Below, one piece after another: positions 19,101 to 25,481 of a stretch of 64,000 bases of DNA. The translations under genes and the position numbers were made by a program. The first letter of the stretch is position 1, and every line of letters begins with the position of its first letter. Below the pieces are notes generated by a model. The model saw only the letters and a program-made list of their open reading frames with translations. It searched no databases and had not been told where the DNA came from. The stretch comes from Streptomyces sp. NL15-2K (GTDB taxonomy: Bacteria > Actinomycetota > Actinomycetes > Streptomycetales > Streptomycetaceae), in the NCBI RefSeq assembly GCF_030551255.1, contig NZ_CP130630.1, forward strand, positions 10,911,001 through 10,975,000. The letters run 5' to 3'.

Positions 19101-20251
19101 CTGCCGACCGCGGCGAACTGCCGCTCCTTCGAGTACTCCGACACCACCTCCGTCAGCGCCGACAGCTCGGTCGCCTCGCCGACCGCCGTGCCGGTGCCGT
19201 GCGCCTCGAACAGCTCGATCGAGTCGGGGGAGACGTCGGCGTCCTCGTACGCGCGGCGCAGGGCCGTCATCTGCCCCTCCTTGCGCGGGGCGTAGATGGA
19301 CTTGAACCGGCCGTCGCTGGAGGAGCCGATGCCGCGCAGCACCGCGTAGATCCGGTTGCCGTCCCGCTCGGCGTCGGAGAGCCGGCGCAGCGCCAGCATG
19401 CCGATGCCCTCACCGATGAGGGTGCCGTCGGCACTCTCGTCGAAGGGGCGGATGCGGCCGGTCTTGGAGAACGCGGGCGTCTTGCTGAAGCACATGTACA
19501 TGAAGATGGTGTTCTCGGCGTCGCAGCCGCCCACCAGCATCGTGTCGGAGCGCCCCTCCAGCAGATCGCTGACCGCCGACTTCACCGCGCCCAGCGAACT
19601 GGCGCAGGCCGCGTCGATGGTCATGTTGGTGCCGCCGAGGTCGAGGCGGTTGGCGATGCGGCCGGCGACGACGTTGCCCAGCATGCCCGGGAAGGAGTTC
19701 TCCTCCCAGGGCGCGAAGGCCAGCTTGAACTTCTCCGCGATCTCCTCGGCGTCCCGCTGCGTGAGGCCGCAGGAACGCACGACCTCCTTCAGGACAGGGG
19801 TCTGCAGGCGGGCGGTCAGCGGCTGGGTGAGCTGGTTGGCGCCGGTCACACCGAGGACCACGCCGGTGCGGGAGGGGTCGTACCAGTCCTGGTCGGCACC
19901 GGCGTCCTTCAGCAGGTCGCGGGCCACGACGAGGCTCAGCAGCTGCAGGACGTCGGTGACTTCGAGGGTGTTCGGGGGCAGCCCGAACTCGAGCGGGTTG
20001 AAGGGGACGGTGGGGATGAAACCGCCGCGCTTGGAGTACGTCTTGTCGGGAGCGGCGGGGTCGGAGTCGTAGTGCTCCGACACGTCCCAGTGGGTGGCCG
20101 GGACGTCCTCGATGCAGTCGGCGGCGGAGACCACGTTCGCCCAGAACTCGCGCAGATCACGCGACTTGGGGTAGAGGGCGGACAGCCCGACGATGGCGAT
20201 GGGGTCTCGGGCGAGCCGGCGGTCGAGGTCGGACGGGGACGAAGCGTTCAC
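13181..20251 (-). CDS. pfaA: PfaA-like multidomain synthase: KS-AT-ACP-ACP-ACP-KR-DH
   Basis: A 2356-residue subunit. The ketosynthase (about 15-470) has DAACASSL (Cys216), EAHGTGTAVGE and GHTKAAAG. The acyltransferase (about 575-870) has LFAGQGSQY and GHSFGE (Ser668). Three tandem ACPs carry DSIKRVEIMG with phosphopantetheine serines at 1257, 1360 and 1470, separated by Ala/Pro-rich linkers. The ketoreductase (about 1560-2070) has VVTGGGRGI and Tyr1989 in YAMANEVLNSW. The C-terminal hot-dog dehydratase has DHVIGDAPVLP (His2102), where the usual Gly of HxxxGxxxxP is Asp. This is the PfaA domain order. Start is GTG at 20249-20251 with GAGAG upstream. Chain extension, ketoreduction and first dehydration happen here; CLF, DH-DH and enoyl reduction come from the two following genes. 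Confidence 0.95.
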   Translation of the reverse strand: MNASSPSDLDRRLARDPIAIVGLSALYPKSRDLREFWANVVSAADCIEDVPATHWDVSEHYDSDPAAPDKTYSKRGGFIPTVPFNPLEFGLPPNTLEVTDVLQLLSLVVARDLLKDAGADQDWYDPSRTGVVLGVTGANQLTQPLTARLQTPVLKEVVRSCGLTQRDAEEIAEKFKLAFAPWEENSFPGMLGNVVAGRIANRLDLGGTNMTIDAACASSLGAVKSAVSDLLEGRSDTMLVGGCDAENTIFMYMCFSKTPAFSKTGRIRPFDESADGTLIGEGIGMLALRRLSDAERDGNRIYAVLRGIGSSSDGRFKSIYAPRKEGQMTALRRAYEDADVSPDSIELFEAHGTGTAVGEATELSALTEVVSEYSKERQFAAVGSVKSQIGHTKAAAGAAGMIKLALALHHKVLPPTINVERPNPAIDWAESPFYVSAQARPWIRDPHRPERRAAVSSFGFGGTNFHVVLQEHGDGDDLRVMSPVSQVYVWHEPDMNGLVRALESGAEPRTEPAPAGHPRLALVARSDAELAELRALAVTELRAKPAEEAWSHPKGVYFRRSAAPTGKVGALFAGQGSQYVEPGRTAVLALPPLRAAFDRANAAFADHELPLSRVAFPPPAFDEDTRAAYETELRRTEYAQPAIGALAAGHFRYLSELGFAADGFLGHSFGELAALWAAGAIDDDTYVALARARGAAMAPPADPDFDAGAMAAVTASAEQVERLLAEHPELTVCNRNAPDQVVLGGATDAVERLVRAADAAGVRAVRLPVSAAFHTPFVAHAVEAFGRRVADAEIREPRQPVYANSPGASYGSDVDANRRTLVDQLVKPVQFAERVEEMYAAGFRTFVEFGPKGVLTQLVRRILGDREHFAVQLDPGPKGDAELSLKRAVAQLAVLGLPLTTEDRYVAAPPVTEPVKGMTVPLNGINHVPEAREAAYREALENGYRVARPEAAEAVPAVAETAVAKTAVAETAPAVAAGAPAAEVSPAPTAAASSAPVPVTAATAVAVRPAVPEVVPAAPPVTEDVLESELVEEERQPTPAPGNDRLSEVIADHLALHDDYLNGQLAGAQRLMGILERADEQGRVHEVFPGVATVKEHGLAIGRTHLRANEILRDLAAMELGTSAPTAPSTPVAPTEPVTPAAPAAPASPVAPAAPAVPPAPPALTALTAPAVPPAPAVPAVEPPAPARPEETAAGMPPAGPAPDESAAPAPEPPPSSGASAADVEGALLAVVSEKTGYPAEMLDLGMDLEADLGIDSIKRVEIMGVLQERFPSPTPVGPEQLAELRTLSEIVGFVLSLGGESARTQASATATATQTAPVQVVNTEDVAAALLGIVSEKTGYPAETLDLGMDVEADLGIDSIKRVEIMGVLQENFPSPTPVGPEQLAELRTLNEIVGFVLELREPGAAPAPAPASDPSTTAAAEPGPAPAAAPSADDVRAVLLDVVATKTGYPADMLDLGMDVEADLGIDSIKRVEIMGVLQENFPSPTPVGPEQLAELRTLSDIVGFVTGLSGAASGERPAPEATTAESAVTEPTAAETTAIGSAATEPAPAAAPVTAALGRGQAALVDLPVPDRLVGAYPQGAAAIVVDDGSAVAEAAAGRLVAAGWQLRVLRLPGVPQRISGGADGALSSWGANELASRLEELGTDRVHLVLGFAAADSLAWAEGVRRLAHTLLIAKHVVGPLTAAAETGERAAFVTVTQLDGAFGLGGVAEEAVPAGGVGGLLKTLAVEAPELFCRALDLTPALGAGEAADLVLEEVYDAAAGPVQVGRDGVRRVALTLGEEPAAPSADAVPLTSDDLLVVTGGGRGITARCAEALAAAHRPGVLLLGRTALGEEPEWARGLTDQGALKAAAVDQLKQAGEKPTPKRVEQLYQAVVGEREVRETLAAIRTAGSEVEYLAVDITDAAATAAALAPYRERITGVVHGAGVLADQLISAKKAAEIDRVFSVKLGGLRSVVAALPADRLRHVVLFSSVAGFFGNRGQSDYAMANEVLNSWAAAWKRSHPQSHVTSLNWGAWDSGMVSPQIKAVFKERGISLIPEDTGVRFFAEQFAPERGGDVVTVLGPTTPLSEREQAAPASPVVLERDLASLVGEPLVADHVIGDAPVLPAAAALGWAAGAVERLTGGGVAEIRDFAVHKGVIFDDSLDGSRFQLSFDPTPDGAEADVAIRSTTADGTVRPHYAARVLLGGGARPQPQRVTGLPALGDGSDAQACYSDGTLFHGESLRGLRRVLRDDESRLVIECALPEHRPAGGAFASSRYAPGTADLLLQAALVWMRRHRDTASLPMSVARAELYEALPDGEPFVVVVEPVSANGASATVDVSACAPDGRVLLRFAGLSLVSTPQLAAKFASR
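15741..16571 (-). repeat. Three tandem ACP-coding repeats, two with an identical 129-bp block
   Basis: The three ACP domains of the PfaA-like gene recur with spacings of 330 and 309 bp. The second and third (15759-15887 and 16089-16217) share a 129-bp block with no difference that I can see, while the first ACP (around 16400-16530) differs at scattered silent and other positions. Identity at the DNA level, including synonymous sites, points to recent duplication or gene conversion. Confidence 0.85.
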
Positions 20252-20349
20252 GGCGAGGCTCTCTTGTTCGGACGGCGGGGCCTGGTTTCGGCCCGGGTCG
20301 GTTCGGGGGCCCTTCGGGTGACGCGCAGGGGGGAGTGGGCAACGGCCGT

Positions 20350-21207
20350 TCAGGCCGCGTTGAGCAACGGGGCGATCACTCCGAGGGAGTCGGGGCGGCT
20401 GAGCATCGTGTAGTGGTCACCGGGGCATCTGTGCAGGGTCAGGCCCTGTGGGGCGAGCGGCCGCCAGCCGAGCGTGGGGTCGTCGGGGATCAGGCTCCGC
20501 TCGGCCGTGACCAGCACCAGGGGCAGTGGTGCGGGGCCGGGCCGGTGCGGGGCCGTCAGGCGGTTGTTGCGCAGCAGCCCGTCCACGTACGTGTCGTAGA
20601 GCTTGCGCAGCCCCGGCAGCGGGGTGTCCGGGTGCAGGGCCCCGGCCGCGACCGCCGTGTCGAGTACGACGGTGAGGCCGTCGTCGACCCCGCGCCCGGC
20701 GAGCCGGCCGGGGGCCAGTCCGATCGGGCGACCCCGCTTGGCCCCCAGGTACATGGCGAACCAGCCGAGGAGCAGATCGGGTTCGAGGGCGTCATCGGGC
20801 TGCTGGTACTCCTCGGTGGGCGCGATGCTGTCGAGGAGCACCAGGCGCTCGGGACACCGCACGGCGGGTGTCTTGTGGCTCATCGCGAGCGCCAGTACTC
20901 CGCCGAAGGACCAACCGGCGAGGGTGTACGGGCCTGTGACCGGCCCCATCGCGGTGAGCAGCCGGTCGGCCAGGGCCTCGACGGTCGTCGCCGCCCTGCC
21001 CCCGGTCAGCGCCGCCTCCGCGTACTCGGGGACCGATGCCAGATCCAGCACGGTCAGTCCGTCGCCCTCCGGCAGCGCGTCGGCCAGACCCCGGTGGACC
21101 TGGGCCGGGAGCGCGCCGGGGTGGACGAGGTACACGGTCCGCCGGCCGGGCGCCGCTGTCCGGAACGGCTGGGCCACCGGCGGCCGTGCGTCACGCGGCG
21201 GCCGCAC
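20350..21207 (-). CDS. Alpha/beta-hydrolase thioesterase
   Basis: A 285-residue alpha/beta hydrolase of the PKS/NRPS thioesterase type. The nucleophile elbow GWSFGG follows YTLA at about residue 95-100, and the catalytic His is in CPGDHYTML near the C-terminus. The VYLVHPG strand near the N-terminus is also typical. Such enzymes hydrolyse or transfer acyl chains from carrier proteins. Start is GTG at 21205-21207, inside the end of the ACP gene (17-bp overlap), with GAGGAGAG about nine bases upstream. A discrete thioesterase instead of the C-terminal acyltransferase seen in some PUFA synthases suggests release as free acid or transfer to a small acceptor; this is inference. Confidence 0.88.
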   Translation of the reverse strand: MRPPRDARPPVAQPFRTAAPGRRTVYLVHPGALPAQVHRGLADALPEGDGLTVLDLASVPEYAEAALTGGRAATTVEALADRLLTAMGPVTGPYTLAGWSFGGVLALAMSHKTPAVRCPERLVLLDSIAPTEEYQQPDDALEPDLLLGWFAMYLGAKRGRPIGLAPGRLAGRGVDDGLTVVLDTAVAAGALHPDTPLPGLRKLYDTYVDGLLRNNRLTAPHRPGPAPLPLVLVTAERSLIPDDPTLGWRPLAPQGLTLHRCPGDHYTMLSRPDSLGVIAPLLNAA

Positions 21208-21457
21208 GTCGATCGCTCTCCTCGGCCAGGTAGGCCGCCAGGTCCTTGACCGTCGGGTGGTACCAGAGGGTCGTCGTGCTCAGCTCGAAGCCGAGCCAGT
21301 TCTCCAACTCGCCCGCGAGGATGAGCGCTTCGGTCGAGTCCAGGTCCAGCTCGTCGAAGTACACCTCGCGCGAGACCTCTGTGGTCGCCACGCCCAGGCG
21401 GTGGGCGATCTTTTCGATCAGCCAGTCCTCGGCCTCACGAGTGGTCACTTTGGGCAT
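21191..21457 (-). CDS. Stand-alone acyl carrier protein
   Basis: An 88-residue acyl carrier protein. The phosphopantetheine attachment motif is DLDSTEAL (Ser about residue 41), flanked by the usual helices (EKIAHRLGV upstream, LENWLGFEL downstream). ATG at 21455-21457 is preceded by AGGAAGGACG, a good ribosome binding site. It is the first gene of the minus-strand operon and overlaps the thioesterase gene. The three ACPs in the PfaA-like protein read DSIKRVE instead, so this free ACP is of a different type. It could carry a starter unit, shuttle the product to the acyl-CoA dehydrogenase-like enzymes, or serve the thioesterase. Confidence 0.92.
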   Translation of the reverse strand: MPKVTTREAEDWLIEKIAHRLGVATTEVSREVYFDELDLDSTEALILAGELENWLGFELSTTTLWYHPTVKDLAAYLAEESDRRAAAA

Positions 21458-21757
21458 GGTGCGTCGTCCTTCCTTGGGGAGGGTGTGCGCAGACCGTCGC
21501 AGCCAGGCCCGGGCAGGCGGGCGGCGGACATCTCGGCGACGGTCTGTCCCGGCTGACGTGCGACATCGCACGGGGAGTCAGGCGGGGCGAAGAGGGTGGG
21601 AGTGAGCCGGATTCCGTTCTTGGTCATCGGCGCCGGGCGTGGCGCCCGAACAACTGTCGTGCCTTCGGAGTGGCCGCCCGAAGCACGCGGGTCACAGTCT
21701 TGCCACGTGGAGTAATCCTGGACAACCGCTCTTCCGCAGAGTGGAAAGAAAATTGCG
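21458..21757 (-). promoter_or_regulatory. Untranslated leader/promoter region of the PUFA-like operon
   Basis: This 300-bp stretch between the ACP start and the repeat block shows no convincing gene. A minus-strand frame of about 130 codons crosses it, but its composition is not protein-like and it overlaps the ACP start. On the minus strand just downstream of the repeats TTGTCC occurs around 21717-21722 and could act as a -35 element, but no clear -10 follows. The promoter is therefore probably activator-dependent and weak on its own. Confidence 0.5.
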
Positions 21758-21815
21758 TTGACAGGCCTTGACCTAGTCTTGACGGGCCTTGTCCTGGTGT
21801 TGACAGGCCTTGACC
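21758..21815. promoter_or_regulatory. Six helically phased TTGAC half-sites (likely activator operator)
   Basis: TTGAC-type pentamers begin at 21758, 21768, 21779, 21789 (TTGTC), 21800 and 21810. The alternation of 10 and 11 bp averages 10.5 bp, one helical turn. Viewed as larger units these are three direct repeats of TTGACAGGCCTTGACCT with an exact 21-bp period. AraC-family proteins have two helix-turn-helix motifs that read adjacent major grooves, and dimers use sites 21 bp apart, so the AraC-type protein encoded at 21880-22776 is the obvious candidate. SARP activators also bind heptamers in roughly 11-bp register; none is encoded in this window. Confidence 0.75.
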
Positions 21816-21831
21816 TTTGTGGAGAAAACGT

Positions 21832-21866
21832 CACGGAGCCGGTGAGGTGACCTCACCGGCTCCGTG
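21832..21866 (-). terminator. Rho-independent terminator of the AraC-type gene
   Basis: A perfect 16-bp inverted repeat (CACGGAGCCGGTGAGG and its complement) closes on a 3-base loop. On the minus strand it is followed by ACGTTTTCTCC, giving a short T-run. It starts 13 bases after the AraC-type stop codon, so it should insulate the regulator transcript from the operon downstream. Confidence 0.88.
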
Positions 21867-21879
21867 CTGTCTGGTCGCC

Positions 21880-22776
21880 TTACGGCTGCTTGCGTGCCTT
21901 TTCCGACTGCCGGAACGCACCGGGTGACATGCTGACGCGGCGTGTGAAGAACTTGCCGAAGTTGGTGGCCTCGGAGAATCCCAGCTGACGGGCGATCGCG
22001 CTGATGGGCAGGTCGGTGTGGGCGAGCAGCCGGCGGGCCTCCAGCGCGACCCGGGCGTCGATCAGGTCCTTGGCGGAGGTGTCGGCGACGGCGCGGCAGG
22101 CGCGGGACAGGGCGCGAGGACTGCAGTTCAGCGCGGCGGCATAGTCCTCCACCAGCCGGGTGGAGTGGAAGGAGCGGTCCAGTTCGCGGCGGAAGCGAAG
22201 GAAGAGCTCGTCGTTCTTGTCGCTGAGGGCGGGGGCCGCGGTGTCCTTGTGGCGCAGACGGCACATCTGGTCGATGCGCAGGAGAGCCACGGCCAGCAGA
22301 TGCTTGAGTACTTCCTCGCCCCGACCGTCGTCGGGCCGCTGGAACTCCACGTGCAGCAGGTCGACGACTCTTCGGAACGAGCGCAGTTCATGGTGGGAGA
22401 GCTGCCAGTGGGACGCGCGCAGCACATCGTCCAGCATTCCCGTGCGGGCGCTCATCCGCAGGGGAAACGCCTCGGTGAACATGATGATCTCGGCGTCCAT
22501 GTGGGGCCGGGGGAACGACTGGACCACCTGATTGGGCCGGGTCCACACCAGCGTGCCGGGACGGCACGGGAACGGGCCGGAGTCGACCGAATAACGGCCG
22601 GTTCCCTTCGTGACCAGCATGATCTGGTGGAAGTCGAGCCGGTGCGGCGCGGCAAGGAAGTCCCGGGAGACGCGCTCGATCAGTTCCCCCAGGGTCGCCA
22701 TCGCCAGACCGACGTCCCGCCCACAGGTGGGGCTGTAGGGGACGACGGGGATCGGTAACGATGCGAAATCGACCAT
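21880..22776 (-). CDS. AraC-family transcriptional regulator
   Basis: A 298-residue protein with an AraC-type cupin sensor domain (about 1-160, with HQIMLVTKGTGRYSVD and PGTLVWTRPNQV) and a C-terminal double helix-turn-helix (about 195-295). The second helix-turn-helix ends in LPISAIARQLGFSEATNFGKFFTRRVSMSPGAFR, the family signature. It lies directly upstream of the PUFA-like operon on the same strand, separated by its own terminator and the 21-bp repeat block at 21758-21815. It is most likely the pathway activator responding to a small ligand. Which ligand cannot be read from the sequence. Confidence 0.92.
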   Translation of the reverse strand: MVDFASLPIPVVPYSPTCGRDVGLAMATLGELIERVSRDFLAAPHRLDFHQIMLVTKGTGRYSVDSGPFPCRPGTLVWTRPNQVVQSFPRPHMDAEIIMFTEAFPLRMSARTGMLDDVLRASHWQLSHHELRSFRRVVDLLHVEFQRPDDGRGEEVLKHLLAVALLRIDQMCRLRHKDTAAPALSDKNDELFLRFRRELDRSFHSTRLVEDYAAALNCSPRALSRACRAVADTSAKDLIDARVALEARRLLAHTDLPISAIARQLGFSEATNFGKFFTRRVSMSPGAFRQSEKARKQP

Positions 22777-22904
22777 GAGCGTTCCGGAACTAACCTTTCA
22801 GTTGCCGCTTGATTCTTCAATCATAGAGGTGGCCGCCCGTCACCAGAGTGCTTCTGGTGCATGCACGAGACCCCATGCCCCCCGCATCGAAGGGATCCGA
22901 CGGG

Positions 22905-23693
22905 ATGACCACTCCGCACTCCGCCGCTCCGGAGCGCTCCGTCGTCGACCGGACGCTCAGCATCCTCGGCGTCTTCGACCGTGAGAGTCCCACGCTGACG
23001 CTGAGCGACATCAGCCGGCGCGCAGGGCTGCCCGTCGCCACGGCTCACCGCATCGTCACCAAACTGCACGGCTGGGGAGCCCTGGAACGGTCCGCCGACG
23101 GCGGCTACAGCATCGGGCTGCGCCTGTGGCAGACGGCCGTCCTGGCACCGCGCATCGCGCTGACCGAGGCCGCGCAGCCGCACCTGCTCGAACTGCACCG
23201 GCAGACGGGGGCCGCGGCGATCCTCGCGATCCGTGACGGTGTCGAGAGCGTCTGCCTGGCCTACGTCCCCCACGACGCGCAACCGGAACCCCGCACCGGC
23301 GATCCGGGCAGCCGGCTGCCGTTGCACGTCACCTCGTTGGGCCTGGTCCTGCTCGCCCACGCGAGCGAGCGCGTGCGGGACGAGGTCTGCTCGGGTCCAC
23401 TGCGTGGCTACACGCCTGCCACGATCACGGACGCCGGCATGCTCAAGCGCGCCCTCGCCAGGATCAGAAGGGAGGGGTGCGCACGCGTCCACGGCACCCT
23501 GAACCCCGGAATAGGCGCGGTGGCGTTCCCCGTGCGCGACAGCCGCGGCGCCGTGGTCGCGGCCCTGGGCGTCGCGGCGCCCGGCGAGGTCACCCTGCCG
23601 GCGCGGCTGATGCCGCAGGTGCGCGCCGCCGCTGACGCCGTCTCCCGGTGCGTCCGGACGGAGGGATGGCGACTGACGGAGGTCGGCGCGTGA
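22905..23693 (+). CDS. IclR-family transcriptional regulator
   Basis: A 262-residue IclR-type regulator. The N-terminal winged helix has RTLSILGVFDRES then LTLSDISRRAGLPVATAHRIVTKL (about residues 13-50), and the C-terminal effector domain includes SRLPLHVTSLGLVLLAHA and IGAVAFPVRD. ATG at 22905 is chosen because AAGGGA lies nine bases upstream; in-frame ATGs at 22875 and 22848 are alternatives with poorer sites. It diverges from the AraC-type gene. Its target is not clear: the gene directly downstream is only a TetR stub, and the FAD oxidoreductase is on the other strand. Confidence 0.88.
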   Translation: MTTPHSAAPERSVVDRTLSILGVFDRESPTLTLSDISRRAGLPVATAHRIVTKLHGWGALERSADGGYSIGLRLWQTAVLAPRIALTEAAQPHLLELHRQTGAAAILAIRDGVESVCLAYVPHDAQPEPRTGDPGSRLPLHVTSLGLVLLAHASERVRDEVCSGPLRGYTPATITDAGMLKRALARIRREGCARVHGTLNPGIGAVAFPVRDSRGAVVAALGVAAPGEVTLPARLMPQVRAAADAVSRCVRTEGWRLTEVGA

Positions 23694-23827
23694 CCGGCGG
23701 ACCGGTGGACGCCGGCTACGCACGGACACGCCCTTACCACCACGGAGAGCTCGGCCGTTCCTTACTGGCGGCCGCCCTCGACGTCATCCGCGCCGACGGC
23801 CGTCCGGGCGGAGTCCGCGGAACCTAG
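23690..23827 (+). pseudogene. Stub of a TetR-family regulator gene
   Basis: A GTG overlapping the IclR stop codon (GTGA) opens a 45-codon frame ending at TAG 23825-23827. Its core YHHGELGRSLLAAALDVIRADGR is the classic start of a TetR DNA-binding domain, where YHHG-x-L then LL-x-AAL is normal. The recognition helix and the whole ligand domain are missing, and the next 130 bp show no continuation. It is best read as the remaining 5' end of a deleted gene once coupled to the IclR gene. Confidence 0.75.
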
Positions 23828-23959
23828 CTGTTCCGGGGAAGGTCATCCCGCCCCCACGCCGCTCAGCCCGCCGGGCGGGTGTCTCGCACGCGGCACCGGC
23901 CCACCACGTCCGCTCGGCCCCTCGGTCCGGCCGGGACCATCTACCGGGTGGGACCGCCG

Positions 23960-25399
23960 TCAGCCCGCCGCCGGTACACCGGCACGCAGGCGCGCGCCCT
24001 GCCGGAGCAGCTCCTGCTGGACGAGGGCGTGCGGTAGCTCCCGCGGGGCGCGGCCCAGGCGCACGGCCAGGGCCGCGCACGCGCCTGCCGCCTGGCCGGT
24101 CGCCATGGCGATGGGCATGACCCGGTAGGAGGAGTGCGCCACGTGCGTGCCCGAGATGCAGCGGCCGGCCACCAGCAGCCGCTCGGTCCCGCGGGGCAGC
24201 AGACAGCGCAGCGGGATGTCGTAGAAGCGGCCCGCCGGCACCCGCTTGAGGACGGTGCCGCTGCCGCGCGGGTTGTGGATGTCGACCGGGTAGGCGCCGT
24301 GCGCGATCACGTCCGGGAAGGCGCTCGCGGCCAGGATGTCGTGCCCGGTCAGCCGGTAGTCGCCGAGCACGCGACGGGATTCGCGTACGCCGATGTGGCT
24401 GCCGCTCTGCACGACGTACGCCTCCTCGAACCCCGGTACGTGCGTGCGCAGGAAGTGGTCGATCTGCGCCAGCTGGCGGCGGGCCGTGTACTCGGCGCGG
24501 GTGAGGTCCCAGACGTCCGTGCCGAGCACCCTGGTAACCCGCGTGCTGTTCACGCTGAGTTCACGCGGATGCGGGGTGCCGAAGAACAGCACGTCCTCGC
24601 GCGGCAGCTTGAGCTCGCCGTCCGCCGTCGCCTCGCGTACGAGATCCCACAGGCCGTGCACGCCGCGCCACTGGTCGGGGTGCGCCCGCACGTACTCGGC
24701 GAACCGCGGCTGGGAGAAGTCCGCGACGCGGAACATCAGCGTCATCGGCTGCACCAGCCCGTCCTCCGGCCGGCCGATCTCGTACGGCGCCCCGCACGCG
24801 GCGGCGACATCGCCGTCCCCCGTGCCGTCCACCACCACGTCGGCGTCGATCACCACCGGACCGGACTTGGTCTCGAACACCACCCGCCAGCCGTCGTCGA
24901 GCGGCAGCGCGTCGGAGGCGAAGGCATGGCACAGCATCCGTACCCCCGCCTCGTCCAGCAGGTCGAGCAGGACCAGCTTGAAGACCTCCGGGTCGAACGG
25001 CACCGTGTAGCCGGTCTCCAGCGAGGGCGGTACGCAGCCACCGCGTTCCGTGAGCCGGTCCAGCAGCCGCCACAGCACGCCGGCGACCACCGGCTCGCCC
25101 TCGCCGTGGTCGGTGGGCAGCAGCCGGGTGTCCTCGCCGGACTCGGTGAACGCGGCCTGCCGGTGCTCGTTGTGGAACGACATCAGCGGCATCACCAGGG
25201 CGACGGTGGCGTTGCCGCCGAGGAAGCCGTAACGCTCGACGAGGACGACCTCGGCGCCGGCGTCGGCCGCGGCGACCGCCGCGGCGCATCCGGCGGGGCC
25301 GCCGCCGACCACGAGGACGTCGGTGCGGCCGCCGTACCGGGCGGCCCGCGGGGGCAGCGTGACTGTACTGGTCTCTCGGGGTTTTTCGAGGATCGGCAT
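23960..25399 (-). CDS. FAD-dependent oxidoreductase
   Basis: A 479-residue flavoprotein. The dinucleotide-binding motif VLVVGGGPAGCAAAVAAADAG is at about residues 28-48, followed by ERYGFLGGNATVALVMPL, typical of the FAD_oxidored (PF12831) group. Further FAD-contact segments are VVVDGTGDGDVAAACGAPYE and RLLVAGRCISGTHVAHSSYRVM near the C-terminus. Substrate is unknown; members of this group are uncharacterised or act on small organic substrates. ATG at 25397-25399 is chosen because the upstream in-frame ATG has no family sequence. It lies 82 bp after the pyruvyl transferase-like gene on the same strand and may share its transcript. Confidence 0.82.
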   Translation of the reverse strand: MPILEKPRETSTVTLPPRAARYGGRTDVLVVGGGPAGCAAAVAAADAGAEVVLVERYGFLGGNATVALVMPLMSFHNEHRQAAFTESGEDTRLLPTDHGEGEPVVAGVLWRLLDRLTERGGCVPPSLETGYTVPFDPEVFKLVLLDLLDEAGVRMLCHAFASDALPLDDGWRVVFETKSGPVVIDADVVVDGTGDGDVAAACGAPYEIGRPEDGLVQPMTLMFRVADFSQPRFAEYVRAHPDQWRGVHGLWDLVREATADGELKLPREDVLFFGTPHPRELSVNSTRVTRVLGTDVWDLTRAEYTARRQLAQIDHFLRTHVPGFEEAYVVQSGSHIGVRESRRVLGDYRLTGHDILAASAFPDVIAHGAYPVDIHNPRGSGTVLKRVPAGRFYDIPLRCLLPRGTERLLVAGRCISGTHVAHSSYRVMPIAMATGQAAGACAALAVRLGRAPRELPHALVQQELLRQGARLRAGVPAAG

Positions 25400-25481
25400 C
25401 CTTGTTCGTCTCCCGAAGGCTTCGTCTCCAAGCCTCTTCTGTGTGGGCTTCACGCGCTGTGGGCTGCACACGCCCCGGGTC

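Noticed and set aside
8241..20413. Two giant plus-strand open frames opposite the synthase genes
   Set aside because: Same antisense artefact. Domain motifs (DAACASSL, GHSFGE, DSIKRVE) are all on the minus strand.
21445..21834. Minus-strand frame of about 130 codons through the operon leader
   Set aside because: It crosses the phased repeats, overlaps the ACP start, and has no family, ribosome binding site or codon bias.
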